A stretch of 64,000 bases of DNA from Leptofilum sp041748655. GTDB lineage: Bacteria > Chloroflexota > Anaerolineae > Promineifilales > Promineifilaceae. The position numbers and the translations under genes are program-made. The notes under the pieces were generated by a model. It worked only from the letters and a program-made list of their open reading frames with translations. It did no database searches and had not been told where the DNA came from. Location of the stretch: NCBI GenBank assembly GCA_041748655.1, contig JBGTCV010000085.1, positions 1 through 64,000 of the forward strand, given 5' to 3'. Positions 7,637-15,409 of the stretch are shown here, one piece after another. How positions within the stretch are numbered: the first letter of the stretch is position 1; each line of letters starts with the position of its first letter.

Positions 7637-9691
7637 ATGCCCCGTTTATCCCAAAAGCGCCTCATGTTTGCCAGTACGCTGCTGACCCTGCTGTTTGCGG
7701 GCTGGCTTTATTGGCCCACCCTACGGCTGCCGCTGATTTACGACACCTTGCTGCACATCCGCATTGCCGAGGGGCTGACGCTGGCCTCCGTCTGGCTGCC
7801 TACCGAAGCGTTTGGCTTCTACCGGCCGATGACCTTCTTCCCCATGCTGCTCATTCACAGCTTGTTTAAGGGCTATCCCGCCTGGCTGCTGCACGGCAAC
7901 AACGTGCTACAACATGCGGCCAATGCCGGACTGCTGGCCTGGCTCAGCTGGCGCTTGTGGCCCGATTGGCGGCGGGCGCTGGCGGGCGGGGCAATTTTTG
8001 CCGTCTTTCCTTTTTCCTACCAGGCGGTGGCGGTGTATGGCCACAACGTGCATCCGGCCATTACCGGGCTGATGCTGCTGGGGCTGCACACATATCTCAC
8101 GGCCGTTTCCCGCCAAAATATAAAAGGAACACAGAGGAACACAGAGAGTAGAGGGCAGATCAAATGGTGGCTCATCACGGCTGGCCTGTTTGTTTTGATG
8201 CTGCTGACCCACGAAACGGCCGTTCTCTTTGGCGGGCTGGCCCTGTTGGTGCAGCTTTGTGCCCAGCCAGATTTGCTCAAACAGTGGCAAAAGCTGCTGC
8301 GCCAGCCTTGGCGCTACTTTTTGTTGGCCGGGCTGGTCTATCTGGTGATCTACCAATTTTTACCCATCAGCCGCGCCCCACAGGTGGAGGCCACGGGAGC
8401 CAGTTTGTGGCTCAACGGGCTCTATTTGCTGCAAGCGGCCGTTTTCCCCCTGGCCTGGTTTGCCCATCTACTGCCCGGCAGCAGCGGCGCAAGCTTGACG
8501 CTGGTAAGCGGCGGTCTGGTTTTGGCCACTTCCGGCTGGCTGGCCTGGCAGCGGCCGTCCTGGCGTGCCCCGCTGCTGCTGGCCTGGGGCTGGTGGGGGG
8601 CCGCCAGTCTCCTCATCGGCGTGACGCTGCCCACAGAGTATCTGCTGCACGGCCCACGGCTGCTCTATTTGGGCAGCGTGGGGGTAGCGCTGCTGTGGGC
8701 GCAACTGCTGGCGGGCATCTGGACCCTCACCCCAACCCGCTCCCTTGAGGGAGCGGGCTCCGCTTCCCTCCCCCTCTCAGGGGGAGGGCCAGGGAGGGGG
8801 TTGATCTGGACGGCCGTTCTCCTTTTCATCCTCATCACCAGCGGCCAATTTGTGCGTACCAAGCTCACCCAATACGAACAGCTCACCCAACCTGTGCGCG
8901 TCTGGCAATCTACCGATTTAGCGTACCACCCTGATACTGAGGTTGTTTTCGTAAATTTGCCGCAATGGCTAGACGTGCCGCCCAACAGGTACGCCATCGG
9001 TGTGGAATTTGTGACCATGCTGGGCGATTATCTGTTTGTGGAAGAACTCACCAACGCCAACGGTATTAGCAAGGAATCCTTGTGGGCCGTAGAATTGCCA
9101 GAATTACAAAGCCAAACAGCGTATGCTTATGGCATCCATGCCCAGCACAGTTGGCCACCGTTGACAGACAAACCCCGTTTGTTTTTTATTACAGAATTTG
9201 CAGCCGAGCAGCCGCAGACACGTTTCACAGGCTTGCTATCCCCCCTGCCAGGAACTTATGAAGATTTTAATGTTGGAGCCGAGTTTGATGGGTACACACT
9301 AGAAGGGCCAACAAACGATTTCGCATTAGGCGATCGCCCAACGGTGTGCGACGGGGTGGTCACGGTATGGCTAGTCTGGCGTCAGCGTTACGTGGACATT
9401 CCTGATACAACCTCTATTTTTGTGCAGGTGCTGGATGCAAACGGCCGTCTCATCGCGCAGGCAGACGGCCCCCCATTGGGCATTCGGCCCAGCCTGCTAG
9501 GGGCCACACCAGATTGGGCGCTGTTTGATCTGCGAGAAATTCCGCTGGAAAAAGGGGAAACAGCTCACACCTTGCTGGTAGGCGTCTACGATTTTGCCAG
9601 CGGGGAGCGCAGCCTCGCTACCGTCAACTTCGGCCAACCCTTGCCAGACAACGCCTGGCGAGAAACGATTAACGCTTGCCCACCGGAATAA
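7637..9691 (+). CDS. Polytopic GT-C-like membrane glycosyltransferase with C-terminal soluble domain
   Basis: This is a 684-residue protein with about ten hydrophobic segments in the first 420 residues. A periplasmic-side soluble domain follows (about 425-684, beta-rich, ending ETINACPPE). The first loop after TM1 has the acidic start typical of GT-C enzymes (IYDTLLHIRIAEG) and an aromatic FYRPMTFFP segment, so a lipid-linked sugar transferase is likely, but donor and acceptor are unknown. Start ATG 7637 follows TTGGAG. Two intergenic-type repeats lie inside the gene in frame: residues about 162-175 (ACAGAG family) and about 363-389 (~80-bp two-hairpin element). Both fall in inter-helix loops, which probably explains why they are tolerated. 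Confidence 0.7.
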   Translation: MPRLSQKRLMFASTLLTLLFAGWLYWPTLRLPLIYDTLLHIRIAEGLTLASVWLPTEAFGFYRPMTFFPMLLIHSLFKGYPAWLLHGNNVLQHAANAGLLAWLSWRLWPDWRRALAGGAIFAVFPFSYQAVAVYGHNVHPAITGLMLLGLHTYLTAVSRQNIKGTQRNTESRGQIKWWLITAGLFVLMLLTHETAVLFGGLALLVQLCAQPDLLKQWQKLLRQPWRYFLLAGLVYLVIYQFLPISRAPQVEATGASLWLNGLYLLQAAVFPLAWFAHLLPGSSGASLTLVSGGLVLATSGWLAWQRPSWRAPLLLAWGWWGAASLLIGVTLPTEYLLHGPRLLYLGSVGVALLWAQLLAGIWTLTPTRSLEGAGSASLPLSGGGPGRGLIWTAVLLFILITSGQFVRTKLTQYEQLTQPVRVWQSTDLAYHPDTEVVFVNLPQWLDVPPNRYAIGVEFVTMLGDYLFVEELTNANGISKESLWAVELPELQSQTAYAYGIHAQHSWPPLTDKPRLFFITEFAAEQPQTRFTGLLSPLPGTYEDFNVGAEFDGYTLEGPTNDFALGDRPTVCDGVVTVWLVWRQRYVDIPDTTSIFVQVLDANGRLIAQADGPPLGIRPSLLGATPDWALFDLREIPLEKGETAHTLLVGVYDFASGERSLATVNFGQPLPDNAWRETINACPPE
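8118..8160 (+). repeat. In-frame fragment of the ACACAGAG intergenic repeat inside a membrane protein gene
   Basis: Two copies of GGAACACAGAG followed by a GAGTAGAGGGCAGA tail interrupt the membrane protein gene and are translated as a polar loop (GTQRNTESRG). The same words otherwise occur between genes, for example at 31940-31990. Confidence 0.65.
8724..8803 (+). repeat. ~80-bp two-hairpin element inserted in frame in a CDS
   Basis: The element begins CCCTCACCCCAACCC, has a first hairpin GCTCCCTTGAGGGAGC, then a second hairpin CCCTCCCCCTCTCAGGGGGAGGG, and ends CCAGGGAGGGGGTTG. Near-identical copies lie at 33389-33470 (opposite orientation, also in frame in a CDS) and at 26226-26304 (intergenic). 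Confidence 0.85.
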
Positions 9692-9803
9692 GTGGCAAAG
9701 GCGCGTTCCATATCCCAAAAAGGTTGTCTCTCATTGGGGGGATGTTATACACTCACATTCTACGCCATTGAAATTTTTCTCCACGAATCCTGAGGAGTGA
9801 ACC

Positions 9804-10967
9804 ATGAGTGAAAAAATTGATATTAACGTGGCTGATGCAGAGCTGCTCTCCACTTTGCGTGGCATTGGTCCCGCTGTGGCGCGGCGAATCATTAAGTACC
9901 GCGAAACGGTCCACCCATTTGAAGAAGTGATTGAACTGGTCGCCGTGCCTGGCATCTCGGAAAAGAGGGTGCGTGACATTGAAGATTTTGTGACGGTGCA
10001 GCCTCGTTTGCAGGCAACGGCCGTTCCCCTTCAGCTCGATGAACCAGAAGATATTCCCCTATTGGCAGCGCCAGAGCCGGTTGAGCTGCTGGCCCCACCC
10101 TCTGAGCCAGCCGGGTTGCTGGCAGCAGAACTGCCAGAATCCGAAGCGCCCGTGCTAGAAATCGAAGAAATTATTGTCGAAGAACCTGTTGAGGCAGCCA
10201 CGAGTGAGGCCAGTGAACCCGCTGAGGCGGCAGAAGCAGCGCCAGTAGTTGAGGAGCCGTCTTTTTACGTGGAACCAGAAACGACGCCCACAGCGTCCGC
10301 TCCGCCTGCTGCAGCAGCTGCGGCCGTTCCCCCCCAGCCAGCCATTGATTGGGAGGCCAAAGCGCAGCGGCGCGGCTGCATCAACACCTTGCTAGGCGCT
10401 ACTTTTGGCGCAATTTTTGGCGCGGTGCTTACGTTAGCTATTTTGGCTGCGCTTAATAATGGCAGCCTCAACTACGCCTCTGGCCAGACGCAGCTTCAGC
10501 AGCAGTTGGATACGGAAATTCTTTCCCGCACCGACGAGCTGAACCAGCTCTCCACCCGCGTCAGCCTGGTGGCCACCGAAGAAGCCGCCGCCAGCCAGTC
10601 GCTGCAAAGCGAGTTTGCCGCTGCCAATGAAGCCATTAATGAAGAGCTGTCCAACAACCAGCTGATTATCAGCTACCTGGCCACCCGCTCAGGTGATCTG
10701 GAGCTGCGTTTGCAGGATGTGGCCGGTGCGGCCGAAGCGTTCACTGGCTTTTTGGACGGCATGCGTCTACTGCTGAATGATTTGGATGAAGCGGCTGGCG
10801 TACCCACATCTGCCCCGTTGAGGGAAACTGTTTCGCCTACGCCCACGCCGTTTAGCGCCACAACACCGCTGCCGGAGCCGACAACGGCCGTTCAGCCAAC
10901 CCGCACCGCACAGCCCACAGCCACGCCATTTACCTTCCCCACCACTACGCCCGCACCGCAACCATAA
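9804..10967 (+). CDS. Membrane-anchored ComEA-like helix-hairpin-helix protein with coiled coil and Thr/Pro tail
   Basis: This is a 387-residue protein. Residues 3-70 are a double helix-hairpin-helix domain of the ComEA type: IDINVADAELLSTLRGIG, then RRIIKYRE, PFEEVIEL, PGISEKRV. A long acidic Glu/Pro/Ala-rich segment (about 75-185) leads to one transmembrane helix (about 192-215, LLGATFGAIFGAVLTLAILA). A predicted coiled coil follows (about 225-330), then a Thr/Pro-rich tail (about 335-387). There is no N-terminal signal peptide, so the HhH domain should be cytoplasmic and the coiled coil outside, the reverse of secreted ComEA. Start ATG 9804 has TGAGGAG upstream. The next gene codes for a similar anchored coiled-coil protein without HhH, and the two may form a pair. 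Confidence 0.8.
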   Translation: MSEKIDINVADAELLSTLRGIGPAVARRIIKYRETVHPFEEVIELVAVPGISEKRVRDIEDFVTVQPRLQATAVPLQLDEPEDIPLLAAPEPVELLAPPSEPAGLLAAELPESEAPVLEIEEIIVEEPVEAATSEASEPAEAAEAAPVVEEPSFYVEPETTPTASAPPAAAAAAVPPQPAIDWEAKAQRRGCINTLLGATFGAIFGAVLTLAILAALNNGSLNYASGQTQLQQQLDTEILSRTDELNQLSTRVSLVATEEAAASQSLQSEFAAANEAINEELSNNQLIISYLATRSGDLELRLQDVAGAAEAFTGFLDGMRLLLNDLDEAAGVPTSAPLRETVSPTPTPFSATTPLPEPTTAVQPTRTAQPTATPFTFPTTTPAPQP

Positions 10968-11033
10968 ACGGGCAGGTTCGTAAACCTATCATGAAAAACG
11001 GGCAAACCCCAATTCTAACCAAGGAGTGTTGGC

Positions 11034-11147
11034 TCTACTGAAAAAACTAACCGCAAGGACGCAGAGGGCACGGAGAATAAATAATAGCAGAGTTAACCTC
11101 AGCGTTCTCCACGCGCTCTGCGGTGAAAAAGAGCTTTTTTCAGTAGA
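11034..11147. repeat. Nested inverted repeat between the two coiled-coil genes
   Basis: The outer arms TCTACTGAAAAAA (11034-11046) and TTTTTTCAGTAGA (11135-11147) are perfect. Inside lies an ACCGCAAGGACGCAGAGGG...GCGCTCTGCGGTG palindrome of the CGCAGAG family. The structure could fold as a long hairpin in the transcript linking the two genes. Confidence 0.75.
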
Positions 11148-11183
11148 CTCACTGTTGCTAAAATGACAAACGAGGAGTTGAAA

Positions 11184-12191
11184 ATGACAACCAATCAACC
11201 GCGCACCGTGAGCCGTCTCTGGTGGATTATCCGCACAACGCTGTTAATTTTTATTGTTGGGGCCTTTCTTACGGCCGTATTCGGCGGGTTGGGCTATGCA
11301 GGCTACCTGGGCGTGAAGGAAATTCAGCGCTCCAACAACAGCCTGCTGATGCGCATTGAGGCCAATGAGCAAAATCTGAATGCGCTGAGTGACCTGGTTA
11401 ATTCCGAATTTGCCAGGGGCAATCCCGCCCAGCAGGTTCAAATTAACCAAATGATCAATGAGTTGGCCACCCTGACACGCCAATTAGAGAGCCTGCAAGC
11501 GGCACAAGTGGCAGATACGGCCGTTCAAACCGAGCAGCTCACTGTTGTAGAAGCAGACCTGGCCACGACCATCGCCCAAAACAGCGATCTGGCCAATGAG
11601 CTGGCTGCCGTGCAGGCAGCCCTGGTGGCGTTGCAAAGTGACCTCAACAGCATCGGCGTCCGCCTGGATGAATTGGGCGGCGATCTCGATCGCTTGCGTT
11701 TGCAGCTAGGGACGGTGGATGAGACGTTGACTGAACTGACCACCGAAACGGCCGCTGCCCGCGAAGAGGGCGTGGTCGATCTCCAGCAAAGCCTCACGCT
11801 GCTCCAGCTGTGGGGGATGCTGACCAATGCCCGCCTGGCGCTGTTAGATAACGATGTTGCTTTTGCTGAAACGGCCGTTACCCAGGCAATTGCCCTGGCC
11901 GATACCCTCACTACCGAGCCGGACACCCCCGCCGCAGCTGCTTTGCAGCGGCTGCAAACCCGCCTGAACCTGGCTGCTGCTGGCCTGGCAACCAATTTGC
12001 CACTGGCAGCGCAGGATTTAGCCGCCGCCAGCCGTGAGCTAACCTTGCTGATGAGCAGCCCCACGGCCGAGGCCGAGCTGGTAGAGATCAGCCCCACACC
12101 AACGGGAACCGTGACGGGAACGGCCGTTCCCACCACCGCAACCCCACTCCCCACCCCATCACCTTCTCCCACACCGACAGCCACACCCTAA
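11184..12191 (+). CDS. Membrane-anchored coiled-coil protein with Thr/Pro tail
   Basis: The start is ATG 11184 (MTTNQPRTV), with GAGGAG 6 bases upstream; an in-frame ATG at 11163 lacks such a signal. The 335-residue product has one transmembrane helix near residues 16-40 (TLLIFIVGAFLTAVFGGLGYAG). A long heptad-rich coiled coil (about 45-200, many Leu/Ala/Gln/Asp repeats) follows, then a helical segment rich in Ala (about 205-295) and a Thr/Pro tail. The architecture matches the TM-coiled-coil-tail part of the upstream HhH protein, so they are probably paralogues. No enzymatic motif is visible. A bidirectional terminator follows the stop codon. Confidence 0.7.
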   Translation: MTTNQPRTVSRLWWIIRTTLLIFIVGAFLTAVFGGLGYAGYLGVKEIQRSNNSLLMRIEANEQNLNALSDLVNSEFARGNPAQQVQINQMINELATLTRQLESLQAAQVADTAVQTEQLTVVEADLATTIAQNSDLANELAAVQAALVALQSDLNSIGVRLDELGGDLDRLRLQLGTVDETLTELTTETAAAREEGVVDLQQSLTLLQLWGMLTNARLALLDNDVAFAETAVTQAIALADTLTTEPDTPAAAALQRLQTRLNLAAAGLATNLPLAAQDLAAASRELTLLMSSPTAEAELVEISPTPTGTVTGTAVPTTATPLPTPSPSPTPTATP

Positions 12192-12207
12192 ATTTGCCAC
12201 AAAAAAA

Positions 12208-12235
12208 CAGGAGCCGGTTAGATAACCGGCTCCTG
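12208..12235. terminator. Bidirectional intrinsic terminator
   Basis: A perfect 13-bp stem (CAGGAGCCGGTTA/TAACCGGCTCCTG) with a 2-base loop sits between convergent genes. On the minus strand it is followed by seven T residues, and on the plus strand by CTCTTTCT, so it should stop the cytochrome operon strongly and the coiled-coil gene moderately. Confidence 0.9.
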
Positions 12236-12295
12236 CTCTTTCTAGCCAAAATGAAAGGTTAACGGCACTGCTGTTTCAGCGCTGCCAGAGTTGAT

Positions 12296-14479
12296 TTACG
12301 GCCGTGTCATGCCAGAAACATCTGCACCCAAAGCAACCAGCGTATCATACAGAACCTGAATAATATACTGGCCATTGTGAGCAAACGCCCCCGGATCTTT
12401 TAACAGATATTGATAGTTATAAGAGGCCCGCAGCAGCGTGGGTGTCCAGGTGCCATAACCCTCACCCGCATCGTTAAAGAAGTACGGGTATTGTTCGGCG
12501 TTGTACACAATCGGATCAGCACCAACGCTAACCGCATACTCCGTCAGGGCCGCATACAATATCTCGGTCATCGTATCGATCTCGCCAGCCAGACCCTCGG
12601 TTACATCACCATCGCCATCATAGTCGATTTCATTGACGCGAATATCCCGCAGATCAGCGGCCGTTTCCACGTTTTCATGACAATCGGCACATTCCGCCAC
12701 TTCCACTTCCAAAGCGTGGGTGTCGTGGCATTCTGTACAATCGTTAAACGCGCCCACATGTTCGTTCCGGCCCAGATACACATTACCGGCAAACTCGTAC
12801 GCTCCCTGCACTTCTGTGCCAAAGAGCGTGGCCCCAGCGGCAAAGTAATGAATATTCTGGAAGCGCAGATTGTCACCAATTTCATCGTCGCCAAGCGAAC
12901 CGATTGCCCGGTTCACAGAAACCGTAGAAGAACGACCCTGATGGCATTGGATGCAGGTGTTGGCCGGTTCGCCTTCACCAAAGGAAACGGTAGCTCCGCT
13001 GGGGAACGTAACCGAATCGAAGAGGTACGTTTCAAACGTTTCTACACTGCTGTGACAGGTGGCGCAGTTCAGGCCATTGGACACAGGTTGGGAAATGAAA
13101 ACCCCTTGCGTGGCAAACATGGGCAAACCAGCGGCCGAATGACACTTGCTGCAGCTGGCCGGCACAGCGCCATCTTCATCCCAATATCGGAATGCTTGCT
13201 CAGAACCGGCAAAATGACCATGGTCGATGCGGCGCAGCGTCTCCATATCTACCGGTGCGGAGATAGCTTCGTTCAGGTCTTCGATGGAATCGTAGATGAG
13301 CTGGATCACGTATTTGCCCCCGTGGGCATACCGACCCGGATCTTTCAACGAAACCTGGTAGTTGTAGGCAGCCTTAGCTAATCGGGGCGTCCAGCCTTTA
13401 AAAGCGTTGGAGAAGGTGACTTCGCCTTCATCTGCTATGCCGTTGGCGTTGGTATCGACGAAGAAGTAGGGATAGGAGCTGGCGTCGTACAAAATTTGGG
13501 CGCCGCTAACTTCAGCTGAGTAGATTTTCATCGACTCATACAAAATAGAGCGCATGTCCTCAATTTCGAAATAGACACCTTCACTCATGTTGCCGTCGCC
13601 ATCATAATCCACTAGAGAACCTTGCATACGGATGTCTACCAAATCTTCTGGGCCACGCAGATCGGTGTGGCAGGCGGTACATTCGTCGAACTTCACTTCC
13701 AGCGTATGGGGATCATGGCAGCTGGCGCAAGTATCGTACCCGGCCACATGTTCAAACTTGGAATCGTACGAATTGCCTTCGTATTCATAGCCACCCATGG
13801 ACAGGGTGCCAAACTGGGTAGCGGCCGCAGCATAATAATGGATATTGGTGAAGCCCAAATCCTCGCTAACGGTATCCAGATCAGCTGCTGGATCAAGCCC
13901 GGCATTGACAATGGAATTGTTCACGGAGACGGTAGAAGCACGCCCCTGGTGACACTGCATACAGCGTGCTTCCGAGTCCAGGCCGGTTATCTCGGCTCCG
14001 GAGGGGAAGACGACGCTGGTCAGGTTTACCGTGACATCGTTGTGGCACGCTTCGCACTGAATGACGCTGCCAATGGGGGCTGCGGCTTCAACTGAACCAA
14101 AGACAGAGCCATCGACTCCAAGAAAATCCAGGAACCCGGGGGTGCTGTGACATTTGGCACAGTTGGCGGGCACTTCGGCCGGATCGTCTTCATTCCAGTG
14201 GGTAAAAGCTGCGGCGCTGAAGTCGGCATGGGCCGAGCTGGCCCATTGTGCTTCGAAGGGGATGGTGGAAACGGCCGTTTCCACCTCACTCATCACCTCC
14301 ACAACCCGCGTCACCTCTACTTCCACAGCAACTTCCACCGGGTCACCCACCACCTCAACCTCAACAATCCGCGTCACCTCCACCTCTTCTGGGTCCTGGC
14401 GGCAGGCAACAATTGCCAAACCCAGCAATGATAAAAACCCAAGTAAAATGATGCGTCTATTTAACTTCAGGTAAACCAT
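12296..14479 (-). CDS. Decaheme c-type cytochrome lipoprotein made of two five-heme modules
   Basis: The start is ATG 14479, with AAGGAGG 5 bases upstream; the frame runs 10 codons further without a signal. The 727-residue product has a lipoprotein signal (LSLLGLAIVAC) followed by an acidic VEV-rich linker. Ten CxxCH heme-binding motifs fall into two sets of five with matching order and spacing: CAKCH, CEACH, CMQCH, CASCH, CTACH, then CSKCH, CATCH, CIQCH, CTECH, CADCH. Matching words flank them (CHSTPG/CHSAAG, CHQGRASTVSVN/CHQGRSSTVSVN, YYAAAATQFGT/YFAAGATLFGT). This shows an internal tandem duplication of about 300 residues. A surface-anchored electron carrier is predicted. It is the last gene of a four-gene minus-strand run with cytochromes b and c. 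Confidence 0.92.
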   Translation of the reverse strand: MVYLKLNRRIILLGFLSLLGLAIVACRQDPEEVEVTRIVEVEVVGDPVEVAVEVEVTRVVEVMSEVETAVSTIPFEAQWASSAHADFSAAAFTHWNEDDPAEVPANCAKCHSTPGFLDFLGVDGSVFGSVEAAAPIGSVIQCEACHNDVTVNLTSVVFPSGAEITGLDSEARCMQCHQGRASTVSVNNSIVNAGLDPAADLDTVSEDLGFTNIHYYAAAATQFGTLSMGGYEYEGNSYDSKFEHVAGYDTCASCHDPHTLEVKFDECTACHTDLRGPEDLVDIRMQGSLVDYDGDGNMSEGVYFEIEDMRSILYESMKIYSAEVSGAQILYDASSYPYFFVDTNANGIADEGEVTFSNAFKGWTPRLAKAAYNYQVSLKDPGRYAHGGKYVIQLIYDSIEDLNEAISAPVDMETLRRIDHGHFAGSEQAFRYWDEDGAVPASCSKCHSAAGLPMFATQGVFISQPVSNGLNCATCHSSVETFETYLFDSVTFPSGATVSFGEGEPANTCIQCHQGRSSTVSVNRAIGSLGDDEIGDNLRFQNIHYFAAGATLFGTEVQGAYEFAGNVYLGRNEHVGAFNDCTECHDTHALEVEVAECADCHENVETAADLRDIRVNEIDYDGDGDVTEGLAGEIDTMTEILYAALTEYAVSVGADPIVYNAEQYPYFFNDAGEGYGTWTPTLLRASYNYQYLLKDPGAFAHNGQYIIQVLYDTLVALGADVSGMTRP

Positions 14480-14524
14480 AGAAACCTCCTTAAAAAGCAT
14501 AGGAAACACAGATGTTCAGCCGGC

Positions 14525-15406
14525 CTATGGCGCTGGCGTACTGAGCGGCACAAAAATTTCGCGTGTCACCCGTGGAATCGTCTCTAGCGCCGTTTCCTCA
14601 AAGGTGAAGGCCCAGATCAATCCAATCATCAATAAAACAGCCACTACCGCACTAACAGTAAAAAAGATGCGCTGCCGCTGTTTGAGCACAGGCAAAGACA
14701 GCTCTGGCCACGGATCGCCGCCGCTTTCCAGCCGTTCCAGCTCCAAAGCATGCTCTTCTTCCATCTGGTGGCGCGGCAGCTTGCCAGTAAACATGCTGGG
14801 ATTAAAATGTTTGATATGCACGTTGTACATATGCCAGATGAGGATGCTCAACACGGCCAGCAGCGCTTCGCCACCGTGGGCCGCTTTGGCTGCCGGGATA
14901 AATTGCCCCGGTAAAAACAGCGTCGCCGCGATGGGATTCCATAACAAAAATCCCGTAATGGCCATGATGGCCGTTCCCCAAACCACCGCCCAATACTCCA
15001 GCTTTTCGCCAAAATTAAATTTGGGCATTCTGGGCGCTTCTTCTGTAAAACCCAGGTTGTATTTGACAGTTTGCACCAAATCTTGCCAATCTTGCCTTAC
15101 CGGCAGCATCCGCATTCGCTCTCGCTTGACAAAAAAGCGGTAAGCCGAGGTAAAAAGATGATAAATGGAGCCAACAACCAGCACAATGGCGGCCCAACGG
15201 TGAATGATGCGGGTCAATTCAATGCCCCCCATCGCCCCAATCATCCAGATGGCCCAATTTTCCAGCGCATATTTTTGGGGCAGGCCGGTAATGGCCAGCA
15301 CGGTAAAGCTCACCATTAAGATGGCGTGCTCAATGCGCGCCATGGTGCGAAAGCGCGGGTACTGTTTCTCTTCGTTTTTAGGTATCTCTTGCGTTGTGCT
15401 GCTCAT
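14525..15406 (-). CDS. Membrane cytochrome b subunit (formate dehydrogenase gamma / cytochrome b561-like)
   Basis: This is a 293-residue integral membrane protein with about five transmembrane helices. Histidines at positions expected for b-heme ligation lie within or beside them: EHAIL (helix 1), IIHRWA (helix 2), AAHGGEA and WHMYNVHI (later helices). This pattern fits the di-heme cytochrome b subunits that exchange electrons between quinones and periplasmic or extracellular redox partners. The gene starts 3 bases after the stop of the 14-heme cytochrome gene, which argues for translational coupling and a shared complex. The C-terminus ends with a single helix (about 250-272) and a short tail. 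Whether it oxidises quinol or reduces quinone cannot be told from sequence. Confidence 0.85.
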   Translation of the reverse strand: MSSTTQEIPKNEEKQYPRFRTMARIEHAILMVSFTVLAITGLPQKYALENWAIWMIGAMGGIELTRIIHRWAAIVLVVGSIYHLFTSAYRFFVKRERMRMLPVRQDWQDLVQTVKYNLGFTEEAPRMPKFNFGEKLEYWAVVWGTAIMAITGFLLWNPIAATLFLPGQFIPAAKAAHGGEALLAVLSILIWHMYNVHIKHFNPSMFTGKLPRHQMEEEHALELERLESGGDPWPELSLPVLKQRQRIFFTVSAVVAVLLMIGLIWAFTFEETALETIPRVTREIFVPLSTPAP

Positions 15407-15409
15407 TTT

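Noticed and set aside
8724..8803. Frameshift or pseudogene in the GT-C-like gene
   Set aside because: The frame is open through both inserted repeats and hydrophobic helices continue on both sides.
12410..13381. Plus-strand frame of 323 codons opposite the decaheme gene
   Set aside because: It mirrors the ten-heme coding strand; no family match, no ribosome-binding site.
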